Source of the DNA: a virus
Reading direction: 5' to 3' (one strand)
DNA length: 25,314 nucleotides
Virus record (IMG/VR): IMGVR_UViG_3300034407_000490
Coordinates: 1-25,314 of that record
Shown here: positions 1 through 7,651 of the stretch, in pieces
How positions within the stretch are numbered: the stretch's first letter is position 1
Layout: every line of letters begins with the position of its first letter
Notes under the pieces: generated by a model
Databases searched by the model: none
Told to the model about the DNA's origin: nothing
What the model saw: only the letters and a program-made list of their open reading frames with translations
Made by a program: the position numbers and the translations under genes

Positions 1-77
1 AATTTATATTAGCTATTTTGTTGGTAACAATCTTATCTGGTTGTGTTGGGGTTTCATCAAAAGGTGTTTTTGGGACA
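1..77. other. Unique left tip, probably an alternative upstream sequence
   Basis: These 77 bases precede the repeat but differ from what precedes its other copy. They are AT-rich. One frame is open across the right part and would end at the TAA at 80-82, the stop position used by the gene at the other end, so this could be the 3' end of a variant gene from a related strain. No function can be assigned. A host-junction or strain-variant branch are both possible. Confidence 0.5.
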
Positions 78-154
78 TGTAACATCTAAAATAGGTTGAC
101 AACACTTCAGACATGTTGTATACTAATAACATAAACGAAAACATAACGGGTTCA
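78..154. repeat. 77-base direct repeat closing the contig (copy 1)
   Basis: Bases 78-154 are identical to 25238-25314, the last 77 bases of the window. The repeat carries a sigma70 promoter. Because the second copy ends exactly at the window end and is 77 bases long, a common assembler k-mer size, I read this as the overlap of a circular assembly path rather than a biological terminal repeat. The circle would be 25,160 bp. Confidence 0.85.
96..124 (+). promoter_or_regulatory. Consensus sigma70 promoter with inverted repeat
   Basis: TTGACA at 96-101 and TATACT at 119-124 are separated by 17 bases. An inverted repeat, ACAACA (99-104) and TGTTGT (114-119), spans the spacer and could be an operator. 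Transcription should start near 131. No ORF starts before the hairpin at 170-196, so the immediate product appears to be a short RNA or an attenuated leader of the 242 operon. Confidence 0.75.
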
Positions 155-204
155 TTGTTTTCTTTCTCCAGGCCCTGCGATAGCATCAAGGGGCCTTTCC
201 TTTT
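131..204 (+). ncRNA. Possible short RNA or attenuated leader
   Basis: The span runs from the predicted start of the sigma70 promoter at 96-124 to the terminator-like hairpin at 170-196. It has no ORF. It may be a roughly 75-base regulatory RNA, or a leader whose hairpin limits read-through into the packaging operon. The late-type promoter at 230-236 lies just beyond it, so the downstream genes do not need this promoter. Confidence 0.4.
170..204 (+). terminator. Hairpin followed by T-rich run
   Basis: AGGCCC (170-175) pairs with GGGCCT (191-196), extended by a T-G wobble at 176/190. It is followed by TTCCTTTT. The T tract is interrupted, so this is a moderate intrinsic terminator or attenuator. 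Confidence 0.5.
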
Positions 205-229
205 ATTAATTCATTATTTTACTTTCTAA

Positions 230-236
230 CTAAATA
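230..236 (+). promoter_or_regulatory. T4-type late promoter motif CTAAATA, leaderless start
   Basis: CTAAATA ends five bases before the ATG at 242. In T4 late promoters the octamer occupies -13 to -6, so +1 would be the A of this ATG. No Shine-Dalgarno sequence is present. The string CTAAATAACAGTATGAA recurs at 23222, where it has the same geometry. Confidence 0.65.
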
Positions 237-241
237 ACAGT

Positions 242-595
242 ATGAATACAAAATATGTTCCTAAAAGCACACGTAAAAGTAATTGTCCAAACGGTCGCCC
301 CGTTAACCCAGACAATTGGGTCACTGGACCGTGTCCTATTAGAAGAGACAAATACTATGCATGGCTCAAGCATCGCAACCAAGAACGATACTTGGGACGA
401 GAATACAACCTCACGTGGGAAGACTGGGAAAGTGTTTGGACAGATGCCTGTTGGGCAGGCAGAGGCAGAGGCAGTGACAATCTTTGTCTAGCAAGGTTAG
501 ACAGTGGACAACCCTGGAGTCTTAGCAATGTACAAGTTATGACACGTAGAGAACAATTACAAATTCCTAGACAGTATAAAAGGAAAAAGACATGA
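242..595 (+). CDS. Small HNH/AP2-like DNA-binding protein
   Basis: This 117-residue basic protein contains the pattern of small phage HNH/AP2-type proteins: a central aromatic WLKHR segment, then RLDSGQPWSLSNVQVMTRRE (about residues 85-104), which matches the usual 'RiDn..Y.p.NcrW.t..eQ' block. The canonical HNH histidines are not obvious, so nuclease activity is uncertain. It resembles the next gene, suggesting a duplicated pair, and overlaps it by ATGA. HNH proteins beside terminase genes often assist phage packaging; that is only one possibility here. There is no Shine-Dalgarno sequence, and the start is set by the late motif five bases upstream. Confidence 0.7.
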   Translation: MNTKYVPKSTRKSNCPNGRPVNPDNWVTGPCPIRRDKYYAWLKHRNQERYLGREYNLTWEDWESVWTDACWAGRGRGSDNLCLARLDSGQPWSLSNVQVMTRREQLQIPRQYKRKKT

Positions 596-927
596 CAAGT
601 TTATACACTGAATATAGACGACAGTATTTGAGAATGTGGCGTTGCTGGCACAGGATGCACAGACGATGCGCCCTTGGTGAAGACTACTGTGAAAACATTA
701 GTGTAGATCCAGACTGGTCAGGCCCACAAGGCTTTGTTAACTTTGTAGATTATCTAGGCCCACGTCCTTCAGACAAACATTGGATAGTGCGTAAAGACAA
801 GAGTCAGGACTACACACCTTCAAATGTTGAGTGGAGCACTGTAAAAGAAGATTGGCGTAGACGAGACAAAGAGAATATTCGTGAACGGGCCAAGACCCTG
901 CACAAGTATAGAGAGAACAGTGTATGA
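592..927 (+). CDS. Small HNH/AP2-like protein, paralogue of upstream gene
   Basis: This protein has 111 residues. The N-terminal MWRCWHRMHRRC, a tryptophan-rich middle, and the block from GPRPSDKHW to YTPSNVEWSTVKED (about residues 61-88) follow the layout of HNH/AP2-like small phage proteins. It shares the PSNV/LSNV block with the preceding gene. The invariant histidine pair of active HNH nucleases is not clear. The start ATG overlaps the previous stop (ATGA), as does its own stop with the next gene, so translation is likely coupled. The role is unknown; DNA binding near packaging is plausible. Confidence 0.7.
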   Translation: MTSLYTEYRRQYLRMWRCWHRMHRRCALGEDYCENISVDPDWSGPQGFVNFVDYLGPRPSDKHWIVRKDKSQDYTPSNVEWSTVKEDWRRRDKENIRERAKTLHKYRENSV

Positions 928-1136
928 TAGAGTTTGATCCGTACCAGGAACTATTAGATCAAAGAGACATGATTGAAGAACTGGTAGCGCATGTTAATCA
1001 CCTAATAGTAAACAACAACAAACTCACTGATAAACTTGAATACATTACAAGTGAATTTAACATAGTGACTTCGTTAATAAAGAACCATCAGGAACGTTTA
1101 CATGATCTTGAGGATATGATTTATGATTCTGAGTGA
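924..1136 (+). CDS. Small coiled-coil protein upstream of TerL
   Basis: This 70-residue acidic protein has heptad-like spacing of leucine, isoleucine and valine across most of its length, indicating a coiled coil. There is no recognisable family. It starts by ATGA overlap with the upstream gene and overlaps the terminase start by 14 bases, so it belongs to the packaging operon. It could be a terminase accessory or oligomerisation factor; nothing in the sequence proves this. Confidence 0.65.
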   Translation: MIEFDPYQELLDQRDMIEELVAHVNHLIVNNNKLTDKLEYITSEFNIVTSLIKNHQERLHDLEDMIYDSE

Positions 1137-2355
1137 AGTGCAAAGACAAGTAGCAGATGACAAGCATAGATTCAAAGTGGTCTGTGCGGGACGCCGTTGG
1201 GGCAAAACATATTTGAGCCTGCGTGAAATCTGTTACCATGCACGACAACCCAATAAAAATATATTCTATATTACTACAAGTTATAGAGCAGCTAAAATGA
1301 TTATGTGGAAGCCTCTAAAAACACGGTTACTAGAACTTAAATGGGCCAAGAAGATTAACGAAAGTGAATTGCAAATAACACTTAAAAACAATACTACAAT
1401 AAGTCTTAAAGGATCAGAAGATCCAGACCGTATACGTGGTATTAGTGCAAGTTATATTGTAATTGATGAAGCTGCTGATTGTGACCTTGATGCACTATGG
1501 GGAGAAGTTTGTCGTCCTGCACTTGCTGACCAAGAAGGCGGTGCAATGTTTATTGGAACACCCAAAGGCAAATCAAATCCATTTTATGACCTATGGTTAC
1601 AAGGAGAACGTGAACCTGATCAATGGGCCAGTTGGCAGTTTACTACTATTAGCGGCGGCAGAGTAAGCGCACGAGAACTTGAAGCAGCCAAACAAGATAT
1701 GAGTGCAAGTCAGTATGCACAAGAATTTTTAGCAGACTGGACAACAAGTCAGAACCTTGTGGCTTGGGAGTTTACACGTGAAGGTAATATTCAAGAAGCA
1801 CCAGACGACGATGTTAGTGTGCTAGAAGTAGGATGTGACTTTAACGTATCGCCAATTGCAGCAAGTGTTATGGTGCGTAGAGGCGATGACTTATATGCCA
1901 TTGATGAGGTGGTGTTGTACAATAGCAACACACAAGAACTTGCACAAGAACTACGCAATAGATATCCACGCAGTCGCATTACAGTCTATCCTGACCCTGC
2001 TGGCAGTGCTAGAAAAACAAGTTCAAATGGACAAACTGACCACACTATATTAGAGAACGCAGGATTTACAGTTAAAGCACCAAGACGACACGACCCAGTA
2101 AGAGACAGGGTAAATGCCAGTAACGCACGTTTAAAGACGGCTGACGGCGTTAGACATGCATTTATCAGTAAAAAGTGTAAATATACAATAGAATGTCTAG
2201 AGAAACACAGTTTCAAAAAGGGAACGCAGATACCAGACAAAGGGGAGTGGGATCACATGTTTGATGCATGGTCGTATGCTATTGCATATATGTTCCCCCT
2301 GAGAAAAGCAACGCCAACACCGCCGCCACAGCGCTGGGGCACCAAAACATACTAG
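1123..2355 (+). CDS. terL: Terminase large subunit
   Basis: TerL is the ATP-driven motor and nuclease that packages DNA through the portal. Of 410 residues, the N-terminal ATPase shows Walker A GRRWGKT (23-29) and Walker B IVIDEA (112-117). The C-terminal RNase H-like nuclease has candidate acidic residues D239 (in GCDFNVSP), D291 (in YPDPAG) and D377/D381 (in WDHMFDAW). The protein is compact for a TerL but both domains are complete. GAGG at 1110-1113, nine bases before ATG 1123, supports this start. The portal follows after nine bases. The small subunit is probably the separate gene at 23234. Confidence 0.95.
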   Translation: MILSEVQRQVADDKHRFKVVCAGRRWGKTYLSLREICYHARQPNKNIFYITTSYRAAKMIMWKPLKTRLLELKWAKKINESELQITLKNNTTISLKGSEDPDRIRGISASYIVIDEAADCDLDALWGEVCRPALADQEGGAMFIGTPKGKSNPFYDLWLQGEREPDQWASWQFTTISGGRVSARELEAAKQDMSASQYAQEFLADWTTSQNLVAWEFTREGNIQEAPDDDVSVLEVGCDFNVSPIAASVMVRRGDDLYAIDEVVLYNSNTQELAQELRNRYPRSRITVYPDPAGSARKTSSNGQTDHTILENAGFTVKAPRRHDPVRDRVNASNARLKTADGVRHAFISKKCKYTIECLEKHSFKKGTQIPDKGEWDHMFDAWSYAIAYMFPLRKATPTPPPQRWGTKTY

Positions 2356-2364
2356 GAAAAAACA

Positions 2365-3837
2365 ATGGATCAGATACAAACACTATCAAGTGCAGTGCAA
2401 TCAGCAATTGCTGGCAATACACTGTACGACACATATAAACCGCAATACGAATTTCATTTAGAAAGTTATTTAGGCGGAGAAGAATATAGAAACGCTGGGC
2501 ATTTAATACGCTATCAGCTTGAAACACAAAGTGAATACAATGCAAGACTTGCACAAACTCCACTAGACAATCACTGTGCTAGTGTTGTTAGCATCTTTAA
2601 TAGTTTCTTGTTTAGAGAAGAACCAGACCGTGACCTAGCACAATTGGAAAACTTTCCTGAAACAAAACAATTCTTAGAAGATGCTGACTTAGACGGACGT
2701 AGTCTTAATGCGTTTATGAAAGATGTTGCAACTTGGTCAAGTGTATTAGGACATTGCTGGATCATTGCTGTTAAGCCTAACATTGGTGCTAAAACAAGAG
2801 CAGAAGAATTAGCAGCTGGTGTGCGTCCTTACTTGTCATATCTAACACCAATGGTTGTGCTAGACTGGGATTGGAAACGCAGCCCAATGGGTCGTTACGA
2901 ACTTGAATATTTCAAATACATTGAAGAAGTAACTGGCGGAGTTCAAGTAATCAAAGAATGGACACGCACAAGTATTACTACTACCACAGTTGATATTGAA
3001 AATGACAATGTTAATGAAGAAGTTGTTGAAGCAAACTTATTGGGCAAAATTCCTGCTGTATGTGTATACAACAAGAAGGGCGTAGTAAGAGGTATTGGCG
3101 TAAGTGACATTGCTGACATTGCCCAACAACAAAAGTTCTTGTATAACTGTGCAAGTGAAATTCAACAGTCAATCTCAATGGACACACATCCTAGTTTAGT
3201 TGCTACACCTGAAACAAATGTTGGCACTGGTAGTGGTGCGCTTATTCATATGCCAGAAAACATTGACCCAGGACTTAAACCATACTTACTAGAGTTTAGT
3301 GGCGCTGGTGTTGACAAAATCTTAAATGCAATGAGCCATGCAATTGACAGCATTGACAAAATGGCAAACATTGGTAGCATACGTGGCACTGAAGCCAAGC
3401 GCATGAGTGGTGTTGCACAGCGTCAAGAGTTTGAACTACTAAATGCACGCCTAAGTGAAAAAGCTGACAACCTAGAACTTGCTGAAGAACAAGTATGGGA
3501 ACTGTTTGCAGAATATGTAGGAACTACATGGCAGGGTGAAATTGAATATCCAGGCAGCTTTAACATTCGTGACACTGCTGATGAAATTGCTCAACTTAAA
3601 ATGGCAGCAGAAACTGTTGGCGAAAGTGTTGCAGCACGTCAAGCAATTACTGAAGAAGTTATGAGTTGGTTGGGTTACGAGTTTGAACCAAGTAACATGC
3701 CTAATCCAGAACCTAAACCAGTGTTTGAACCACATCAGATGTTCAACCTTGAAACTGGTGAAGTTGTTACTGTTCAAAGTGTAGAAGAGCATGAAGCACT
3801 AGCTAGCCAGGGATGGCGCCACGAGGGAGAATACTAA
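2365..3837 (+). CDS. Portal protein (DUF4055-like)
   Basis: The portal forms the dodecameric ring at the capsid vertex through which DNA passes and to which the tail attaches. The 490-residue length and position directly after TerL are typical. The segment RPYLSYLTPMVVLDWDW (about residues 153-170) is characteristic of the DUF4055 portal-like family, and the C-terminal half is helical and charged, fitting the stem and crown. AGGA at 2354-2357 overlaps the TerL stop and lies seven bases before the ATG. Confidence 0.88.
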   Translation: MDQIQTLSSAVQSAIAGNTLYDTYKPQYEFHLESYLGGEEYRNAGHLIRYQLETQSEYNARLAQTPLDNHCASVVSIFNSFLFREEPDRDLAQLENFPETKQFLEDADLDGRSLNAFMKDVATWSSVLGHCWIIAVKPNIGAKTRAEELAAGVRPYLSYLTPMVVLDWDWKRSPMGRYELEYFKYIEEVTGGVQVIKEWTRTSITTTTVDIENDNVNEEVVEANLLGKIPAVCVYNKKGVVRGIGVSDIADIAQQQKFLYNCASEIQQSISMDTHPSLVATPETNVGTGSGALIHMPENIDPGLKPYLLEFSGAGVDKILNAMSHAIDSIDKMANIGSIRGTEAKRMSGVAQRQEFELLNARLSEKADNLELAEEQVWELFAEYVGTTWQGEIEYPGSFNIRDTADEIAQLKMAAETVGESVAARQAITEEVMSWLGYEFEPSNMPNPEPKPVFEPHQMFNLETGEVVTVQSVEEHEALASQGWRHEGEY

Positions 3838-3838
3838 T

Positions 3839-3886
3839 ATGGCATATAAGAAAAAAGGCAAAAAGAAAAAGGGTTACGGCAAGTAA
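3839..3886 (+). CDS. 15-residue lysine-rich micropeptide
   Basis: The ORF reads MAYKKKGKKKKGYGK and stops with TAA whose last A starts the next ATG (TAATG). A good Shine-Dalgarno GGAG at 3826-3829 lies nine bases upstream. Eight of 15 residues are lysine. Its tight coupling on both sides, between portal and the next head-region gene, argues that it is translated. It might bind DNA or the acidic scaffold; function is unknown. Confidence 0.6.
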   Translation: MAYKKKGKKKKGYGK

Positions 3887-4092
3887 TGGCCCGTAAACTT
3901 AAACAATTGCGCTTTCAGAATCTAAGTGCATGTAAAGGCGATTGTAGCGGGCATAATGCTGGCTACAATTATGCCAACGGCGGAGGATCAACTCCTTCAC
4001 CGTATTCAGGCAGCTTTAATAACGGCATGCGAATTGCTTTGGGTACCTTTGTTAAGCCCAAAAGAAAGCGTAGAACTCGTAAATCGCCATAA
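3886..4092 (+). CDS. Small cysteine/glycine protein in head module
   Basis: This 68-residue protein has a short Cys-His cluster (ACKGDCSGHNAGYNYANGG, about residues 15-33), a Gly/Ser/Pro-rich middle and a very basic tail (PKRKRRTRKSP). The CSGH-AGY block is familiar to me from small unassigned proteins of marine phages, but I know no function. It begins in a TAATG overlap with the micropeptide and lies before the capsid promoter, so it is probably a minor virion or head-assembly protein. Confidence 0.65.
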   Translation: MARKLKQLRFQNLSACKGDCSGHNAGYNYANGGGSTPSPYSGSFNNGMRIALGTFVKPKRKRRTRKSP

Positions 4093-4106
4093 AAGATATT
4101 ACGAGG

Positions 4107-4113
4107 CTAAATA
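4107..4113 (+). promoter_or_regulatory. T4-type late promoter motif CTAAATA before scaffold/capsid
   Basis: The motif sits in the 58-base gap before the scaffold gene. With T4 geometry +1 is T4119, giving a 32-base leader with a strong Shine-Dalgarno AAAGGAGG at 4133-4140. It would raise transcription of scaffold and major capsid. Confidence 0.65.
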
Positions 4114-4150
4114 ATACATTAACATTTACTCTAAAGGAGGCACGCTAACG

Positions 4151-4837
4151 ATGAGCGATCAATCATTGGAAACTGAAGTGGCAACTGATGCCCAAGTCAC
4201 CCGTACTGAAAATCAGGAAACTGTAGCTAAAACTTATACCCAAGAAGAGTTTGATAACCATATGGCAGGACTTAAAAATAGTCTTACTAAAAAGTTTGAA
4301 AAACAATTTGCGGATTTAGGCGATTTGGATCAACTTAGAGAACTCAAGGCAACAGCTGAAAAGCAACGCCAAGAAGAAGCCATTAAACGTGGTGAGTTTG
4401 AAAAGATTTTACAAGACATGGCTGCAAAAAAAGACGCTGAGATAATTGAGAAAAATAAAGTTATTGAAGAATATACGGTGAATACACCACTACTAAATGC
4501 AGCGGCACAATACAAAGCAGTAAATCCACAACAAGTGGTACAACTAATTCGCAACCAGGTAAGACTTGGAGAGAATGGAACTGCTGAAGTTGTTGATGCT
4601 AATGGCAGTGTACGTTATGATGATAAAGGCACTCCACTGACCCCAGAGGCGTTGGTGCAAGAGTTTTTAACAACTAACACACACTTTGTAGCGGCAGCAC
4701 CTAGCACTACTAATGCATCAAATAATGTAAATAGTGGTACTACTTTTGAAAACTTTGATATTTCTAAATTAGATCTTAGCAAACCTGAGCACAGAAAGAT
4801 GTATCAGCAAGCTAAAGCAAAAGGTTTGTTGATGTAA
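4151..4837 (+). CDS. Capsid scaffolding protein
   Basis: Scaffold proteins guide capsid assembly and leave before or during packaging. This 228-residue acidic protein sits directly before the major capsid gene. Residues about 30-120 form a charged coiled coil rich in Glu, Lys and Gln. The C-terminal end (FDISKLDLSKPEHRKMYQQ) is a short helical segment typical of scaffolds that touch the coat. The start follows AAAGGAGG by ten bases. Identification rests on composition, length and order rather than a signature motif. Confidence 0.82.
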   Translation: MSDQSLETEVATDAQVTRTENQETVAKTYTQEEFDNHMAGLKNSLTKKFEKQFADLGDLDQLRELKATAEKQRQEEAIKRGEFEKILQDMAAKKDAEIIEKNKVIEEYTVNTPLLNAAAQYKAVNPQQVVQLIRNQVRLGENGTAEVVDANGSVRYDDKGTPLTPEALVQEFLTTNTHFVAAAPSTTNASNNVNSGTTFENFDISKLDLSKPEHRKMYQQAKAKGLLM

Positions 4838-4876
4838 TACATCACAACACGCAATTATTAATCAAGGAGACTTACA

Positions 4877-5686
4877 ATGGCGTTTAACACAGCTTATGAC
4901 CTAGATAGCTTAATGGTCAACACTAAAGCCGCAACAGTTTACACTGCACATGAGAATTCATTATTCCTTAGCGGCAACATCGTACCAATGGTAAACTTAC
5001 CAGCTGGTTCATTCACAGCACAGATCCCAGTAATGGGTTCAGTAACTGCACAGAAGCTAACTTCAGCTTCACACGCAGTAGACGACTTTAATGCACTTGG
5101 CATTTCAGACACTAAAGTAACAATCAATGCTGACATTTATGCAGCACGTGATGTTATCCGTGACCTAGGTGGCGTTGATCCACAAGAACTAGGCCGCGTA
5201 TTGGGTAACTCCATCCAGGCAGCTTTTGACGCAGACGTAGTTGCTGCAATGAACGGCCTAACTGCTTCTACTGCTGACAGTGATCCTGTTTCTGTAGACG
5301 CGATCTTTGACGCTGTTGCACAAATCCGTGGAACTGGCGAAATGGGTCCATTAGTAGGTATCATCAGCCCAGCTGAAGCTGCTAACCTAATGAAAGCAAT
5401 TGGTTCACAAGCATATGCTGGTGGTGACTTCCAAACTGAAGCATTGCGCAACGGTTTCGTAGGAACTGTTGGTGGTGTACGTATGTTCTCAAGTTCATAT
5501 GTAAGTGGTGCTAACAAAGGCTTCATCTTCGCTCAAGACGCAATGCGTATTGCAATGTTTAAGAACGTTGATCTAGAAGTTGCACGCCGTGCTGAAGCAG
5601 TAGGTAACGACATCGTTGCTTCTCTACATGCAGGCGTTGGCGTTGTTGACGCAACTCGCGGCATCAAACTAGTCAACGTAGTTTAA
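4877..5686 (+). CDS. Major capsid protein
   Basis: The shell protein, probably of the HK97 fold. The 269 residues begin with AFNTAYDLDSLMVNTKAA and proceed through beta-rich and Ala-rich segments, with a helical spine near residues 95-120 (DLGGVDPQELGRVLGNSIQA). It follows the scaffold and precedes the connector, as expected. The Shine-Dalgarno AAGGAG is strong, and codon choice is richer in C-ending codons than in neighbouring genes, consistent with high expression. No cleaved prodomain is visible. Confidence 0.9.
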   Translation: MAFNTAYDLDSLMVNTKAATVYTAHENSLFLSGNIVPMVNLPAGSFTAQIPVMGSVTAQKLTSASHAVDDFNALGISDTKVTINADIYAARDVIRDLGGVDPQELGRVLGNSIQAAFDADVVAAMNGLTASTADSDPVSVDAIFDAVAQIRGTGEMGPLVGIISPAEAANLMKAIGSQAYAGGDFQTEALRNGFVGTVGGVRMFSSSYVSGANKGFIFAQDAMRIAMFKNVDLEVARRAEAVGNDIVASLHAGVGVVDATRGIKLVNVV

Positions 5687-5696
5687 GGAGTTAAGT

Positions 5697-6203
5697 ATGG
5701 CATTCATTATAGAAAATGATGTAACAGTCAGTTTTGCTGAATATGACGATGTTCTTGATAAAGATCAACGTCTATTTGAAAGTAATGAAGGCCTAACTGA
5801 TGACATTGTAGAAGACTTTCTGATTAGAGCAACTGAGCGTGTGTTGGACAAATTACGTTCAACTGCATGGTGGAGAGACTATTACCGTAAACGTAGTAGC
5901 GACTCTATCAGCTCAGTTGCTGACATTCCAGCTCTTGACCCAAGCAAAATCCTAGCACGCCAAAACGACTTTACTGACTTATGTGTTTACACAGCGCTCA
6001 GTGAATACATTCTACCTAGAGTGGCAGATTTTGGTAACGAAGACAATGCTGAACGTCAGAAGATGGGATACTATCAGAATAAGGGAGATAGTTTGTTTGC
6101 AGATTTAGTGCAAGCAGGTGACTGGTATGATTTTGACAATGATGCAATTGTATCAAGTTCAGAAAAAGACCCAGGCAGAATCAACCTAAAGAGAGTTAGA
6201 TAA
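5697..6203 (+). CDS. Head-tail connector/adaptor
   Basis: This 168-residue protein follows the major capsid by ten bases with Shine-Dalgarno AAGGAG. An acidic N-terminal part is followed by helices containing DDIVEDFLIRATERVLDKLR (about residues 35-54) and WWRDYY, a layout shared with gp6-like adaptor proteins that bind beneath the portal. Its stop overlaps the next start (TAATG). The assignment is from order and helical pattern. Confidence 0.65.
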   Translation: MAFIIENDVTVSFAEYDDVLDKDQRLFESNEGLTDDIVEDFLIRATERVLDKLRSTAWWRDYYRKRSSDSISSVADIPALDPSKILARQNDFTDLCVYTALSEYILPRVADFGNEDNAERQKMGYYQNKGDSLFADLVQAGDWYDFDNDAIVSSSEKDPGRINLKRVR

Positions 6204-6592
6204 TGAGAGATCAAATATACAGTTACATTCAAACATTAAATCTAGGGACGTTCAGTTTAACTAATGAACAACCTTACGATGACAACGGTGTAGCACTGTA
6301 TGTTAAAAATCCAAAACGCATTTATGTAGGAAGCAGTCAAACTGAAAGCAATCCTCTTGTAACTGCGTTAAACGGTCTACATATATCTAACACAACTACT
6401 ACAGTATCAGTTTACTTTACGACTGACGCAAAACAAGTTCCAGCTAACTATGACTCAATAGTTAATCAGCTTCAAGCAGCTAAAGATATAAGTGTAAGTG
6501 GTGTTCGCACACGTACTGCAACTGTATCAACAGAGTTTGAAAATGACCTATTAGTTACAGCGGTGGAATTATCATATACGAAGTTAACCTAA
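6203..6592 (+). CDS. Probable tail terminator / tail completion protein
   Basis: This 129-residue protein is translationally coupled to the connector. The order (connector, this gene, tail tube) and a segment with YFTTDAKQVPANYDSIVNQL (about residues 72-91) fit small tail-terminator proteins that cap the tail tube where it meets the head. No catalytic motif is present, and none is expected. Confidence 0.6.
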   Translation: MRDQIYSYIQTLNLGTFSLTNEQPYDDNGVALYVKNPKRIYVGSSQTESNPLVTALNGLHISNTTTTVSVYFTTDAKQVPANYDSIVNQLQAAKDISVSGVRTRTATVSTEFENDLLVTAVELSYTKLT

Positions 6593-6604
6593 GGAGCAAA
6601 CAAG

Positions 6605-7072
6605 ATGGCGTATATCTATCCAGCACCAGGTAATGCAACCGCAGAGGTCACTCTAAACTTAAAAGTTTCAGGTGATACTGTAGGTTTGGATTTGCCTGCA
6701 CTACAAGACGTAACTTTAAATGCGGCCAACGATGTCTTTACATGGACACAGTTGGATTCAGCATCTAAGTTGCAGATCGCTACTACAGCGACAAACTCAT
6801 TAAGTATGAACATTGTTCTTGAACAAGATACATTCTTTGGAGCAACAGCAGCAGGTGAAGCTGCTCAAACATCAGGTATCTTTGGCTTGTCAACTGACAA
6901 AACTAAAGTTACTTTTGAACTCTATATGGGCGACACTGACACAGGTGGCGCAGGTAAAACCATTAGTGGTTCAGGATACATCACTGGTCTAGCACCAACT
7001 GTATCTGCTGATAGCCCTGTGTGGGTTTCACCAATCACACTTACTGTTGACGGCGACTACACAGTAGCATAA
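6605..7072 (+). CDS. Major tail tube protein
   Basis: This 155-residue beta-rich protein, high in Thr, Ala, Gly and Ser, lies between the terminator-like gene and the tail chaperones, the standard place for the tail tube subunit. A strong Shine-Dalgarno AAGGAG precedes it and a GC-rich hairpin follows it, both consistent with abundant expression. It has no cysteine. Confidence 0.78.
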   Translation: MAYIYPAPGNATAEVTLNLKVSGDTVGLDLPALQDVTLNAANDVFTWTQLDSASKLQIATTATNSLSMNIVLEQDTFFGATAAGEAAQTSGIFGLSTDKTKVTFELYMGDTDTGGAGKTISGSGYITGLAPTVSADSPVWVSPITLTVDGDYTVA

Positions 7073-7093
7073 TAGCAGAGCGTGAGGCAATGG

Positions 7094-7119
7094 AGAGGGG
7101 GTTTTAGGACCCCCTCTTT
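7094..7119 (+). terminator. Hairpin terminator after tail tube gene
   Basis: AGAGGGGGT (7094-7102) pairs with ACCCCCTCT (7109-7117) around a six-base loop. It is followed by TTCTCTATT, a weak T tract. It lies just upstream of a late-type promoter, separating the head/tail-tube unit from the tail-assembly unit. Confidence 0.65.
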
Positions 7120-7128
7120 CTCTATTCG

Positions 7129-7135
7129 CTAAATA
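7129..7135 (+). promoter_or_regulatory. T4-type late promoter motif CTAAATA before tail-assembly genes
   Basis: Predicted +1 is G7141. The transcript would begin GAAGGACAGACAG and then ATG at 7154. This places Shine-Dalgarno AAGGA at the 5' end and excludes the ATG at 7139 from the message, which decides the start of the next gene. Confidence 0.65.
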
Positions 7136-7153
7136 CATATGAAGGACAGACAG

Positions 7154-7327
7154 ATGGATGTATTAGATAAACAGACAGATGAAGACTTACTTAAAAGTAG
7201 TCTAGCAGAAATAGCAAAAGCTAAAAACGAAATTCAATGCGCAAAACGTGACATTGATAAAGCAACAAGTAGATTAAACTTTCTAATTGTGCTTACAAAT
7301 AAACTGATTGATAGAAAAAAGGATTAA
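7154..7327 (+). CDS. Small coiled-coil protein
   Basis: This protein has 57 residues from the ATG at 7154, which has AAGGA seven bases upstream. An in-frame ATG at 7139 lies at or before the predicted transcript start and lacks a ribosome site. The sequence is charged and helical (LLKSSLAEIAKAKNEIQ), ending in a leucine-rich segment. Family unknown. It directly precedes the tail chaperones and might be a tail-assembly accessory. Confidence 0.55.
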   Translation: MDVLDKQTDEDLLKSSLAEIAKAKNEIQCAKRDIDKATSRLNFLIVLTNKLIDRKKD

Positions 7328-7330
7328 AAG

Positions 7331-7651
7331 ATGAACTTAGAAAAATTAGCAGCAAACCCCCAACTTACAAAAATGTCAATTGATGACGAAGATACTGTAA
7401 AGCAATTTGGCGAATCAGTAGACTTCTACATTTATGACCGTCAAGATATGGCGACTTTTATGAAATTAGCCACTGTGTCAGAAGATAATGCTGACAGTAT
7501 GATTGAACTTGTAGAACAATTAGTATTAAATGAAGAAGGTAATCAAATCCTCACTGGAGGCAAGGTATTACCTCCTGTAATTACTATGAAAATTGTTCAG
7601 AAGGTTGTTGAATCGTTGGGAAACTCAGTAGGGTCAGTTACGCAAAGTTAA
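7331..7651 (+). CDS. Tail assembly chaperone, short form (gpG-like)
   Basis: This 106-residue acidic helical protein between tail tube and tape measure corresponds to lambda gpG. Such chaperones coat the tape measure during tail assembly. Shine-Dalgarno AAGGA precedes the ATG. Near its 3' end the zero-frame codons GGA AAC are preceded by G, forming the slippery heptamer GGGAAAC at 7618-7624. A fraction of ribosomes should shift -1 there to make the long form. Confidence 0.8.
   Translation: MNLEKLAANPQLTKMSIDDEDTVKQFGESVDFYIYDRQDMATFMKLATVSEDNADSMIELVEQLVLNEEGNQILTGGKVLPPVITMKIVQKVVESLGNSVGSVTQS

Noticed and set aside
78-154. Biological terminal repeat or att site
   Set aside because: The second copy ends exactly at the contig end and is 77 bases long, which fits assembly overlap; no integrase gene is seen.
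2467-2473. CTAAATA on the minus strand
   Set aside because: It lies inside the portal gene with no minus-strand gene downstream; expected by chance in AT-rich DNA.
4728-4734. GTAAATA in the scaffold gene, with similar TAAATA strings at about 2176 and 20475
   Set aside because: They are inside genes, without a downstream start or hairpin at the right distance.
7139-7153. Upstream ATG for the small coiled-coil gene
   Set aside because: It has no ribosome site and lies at or before the predicted transcript start; ATG 7154 has AAGGA at good spacing.
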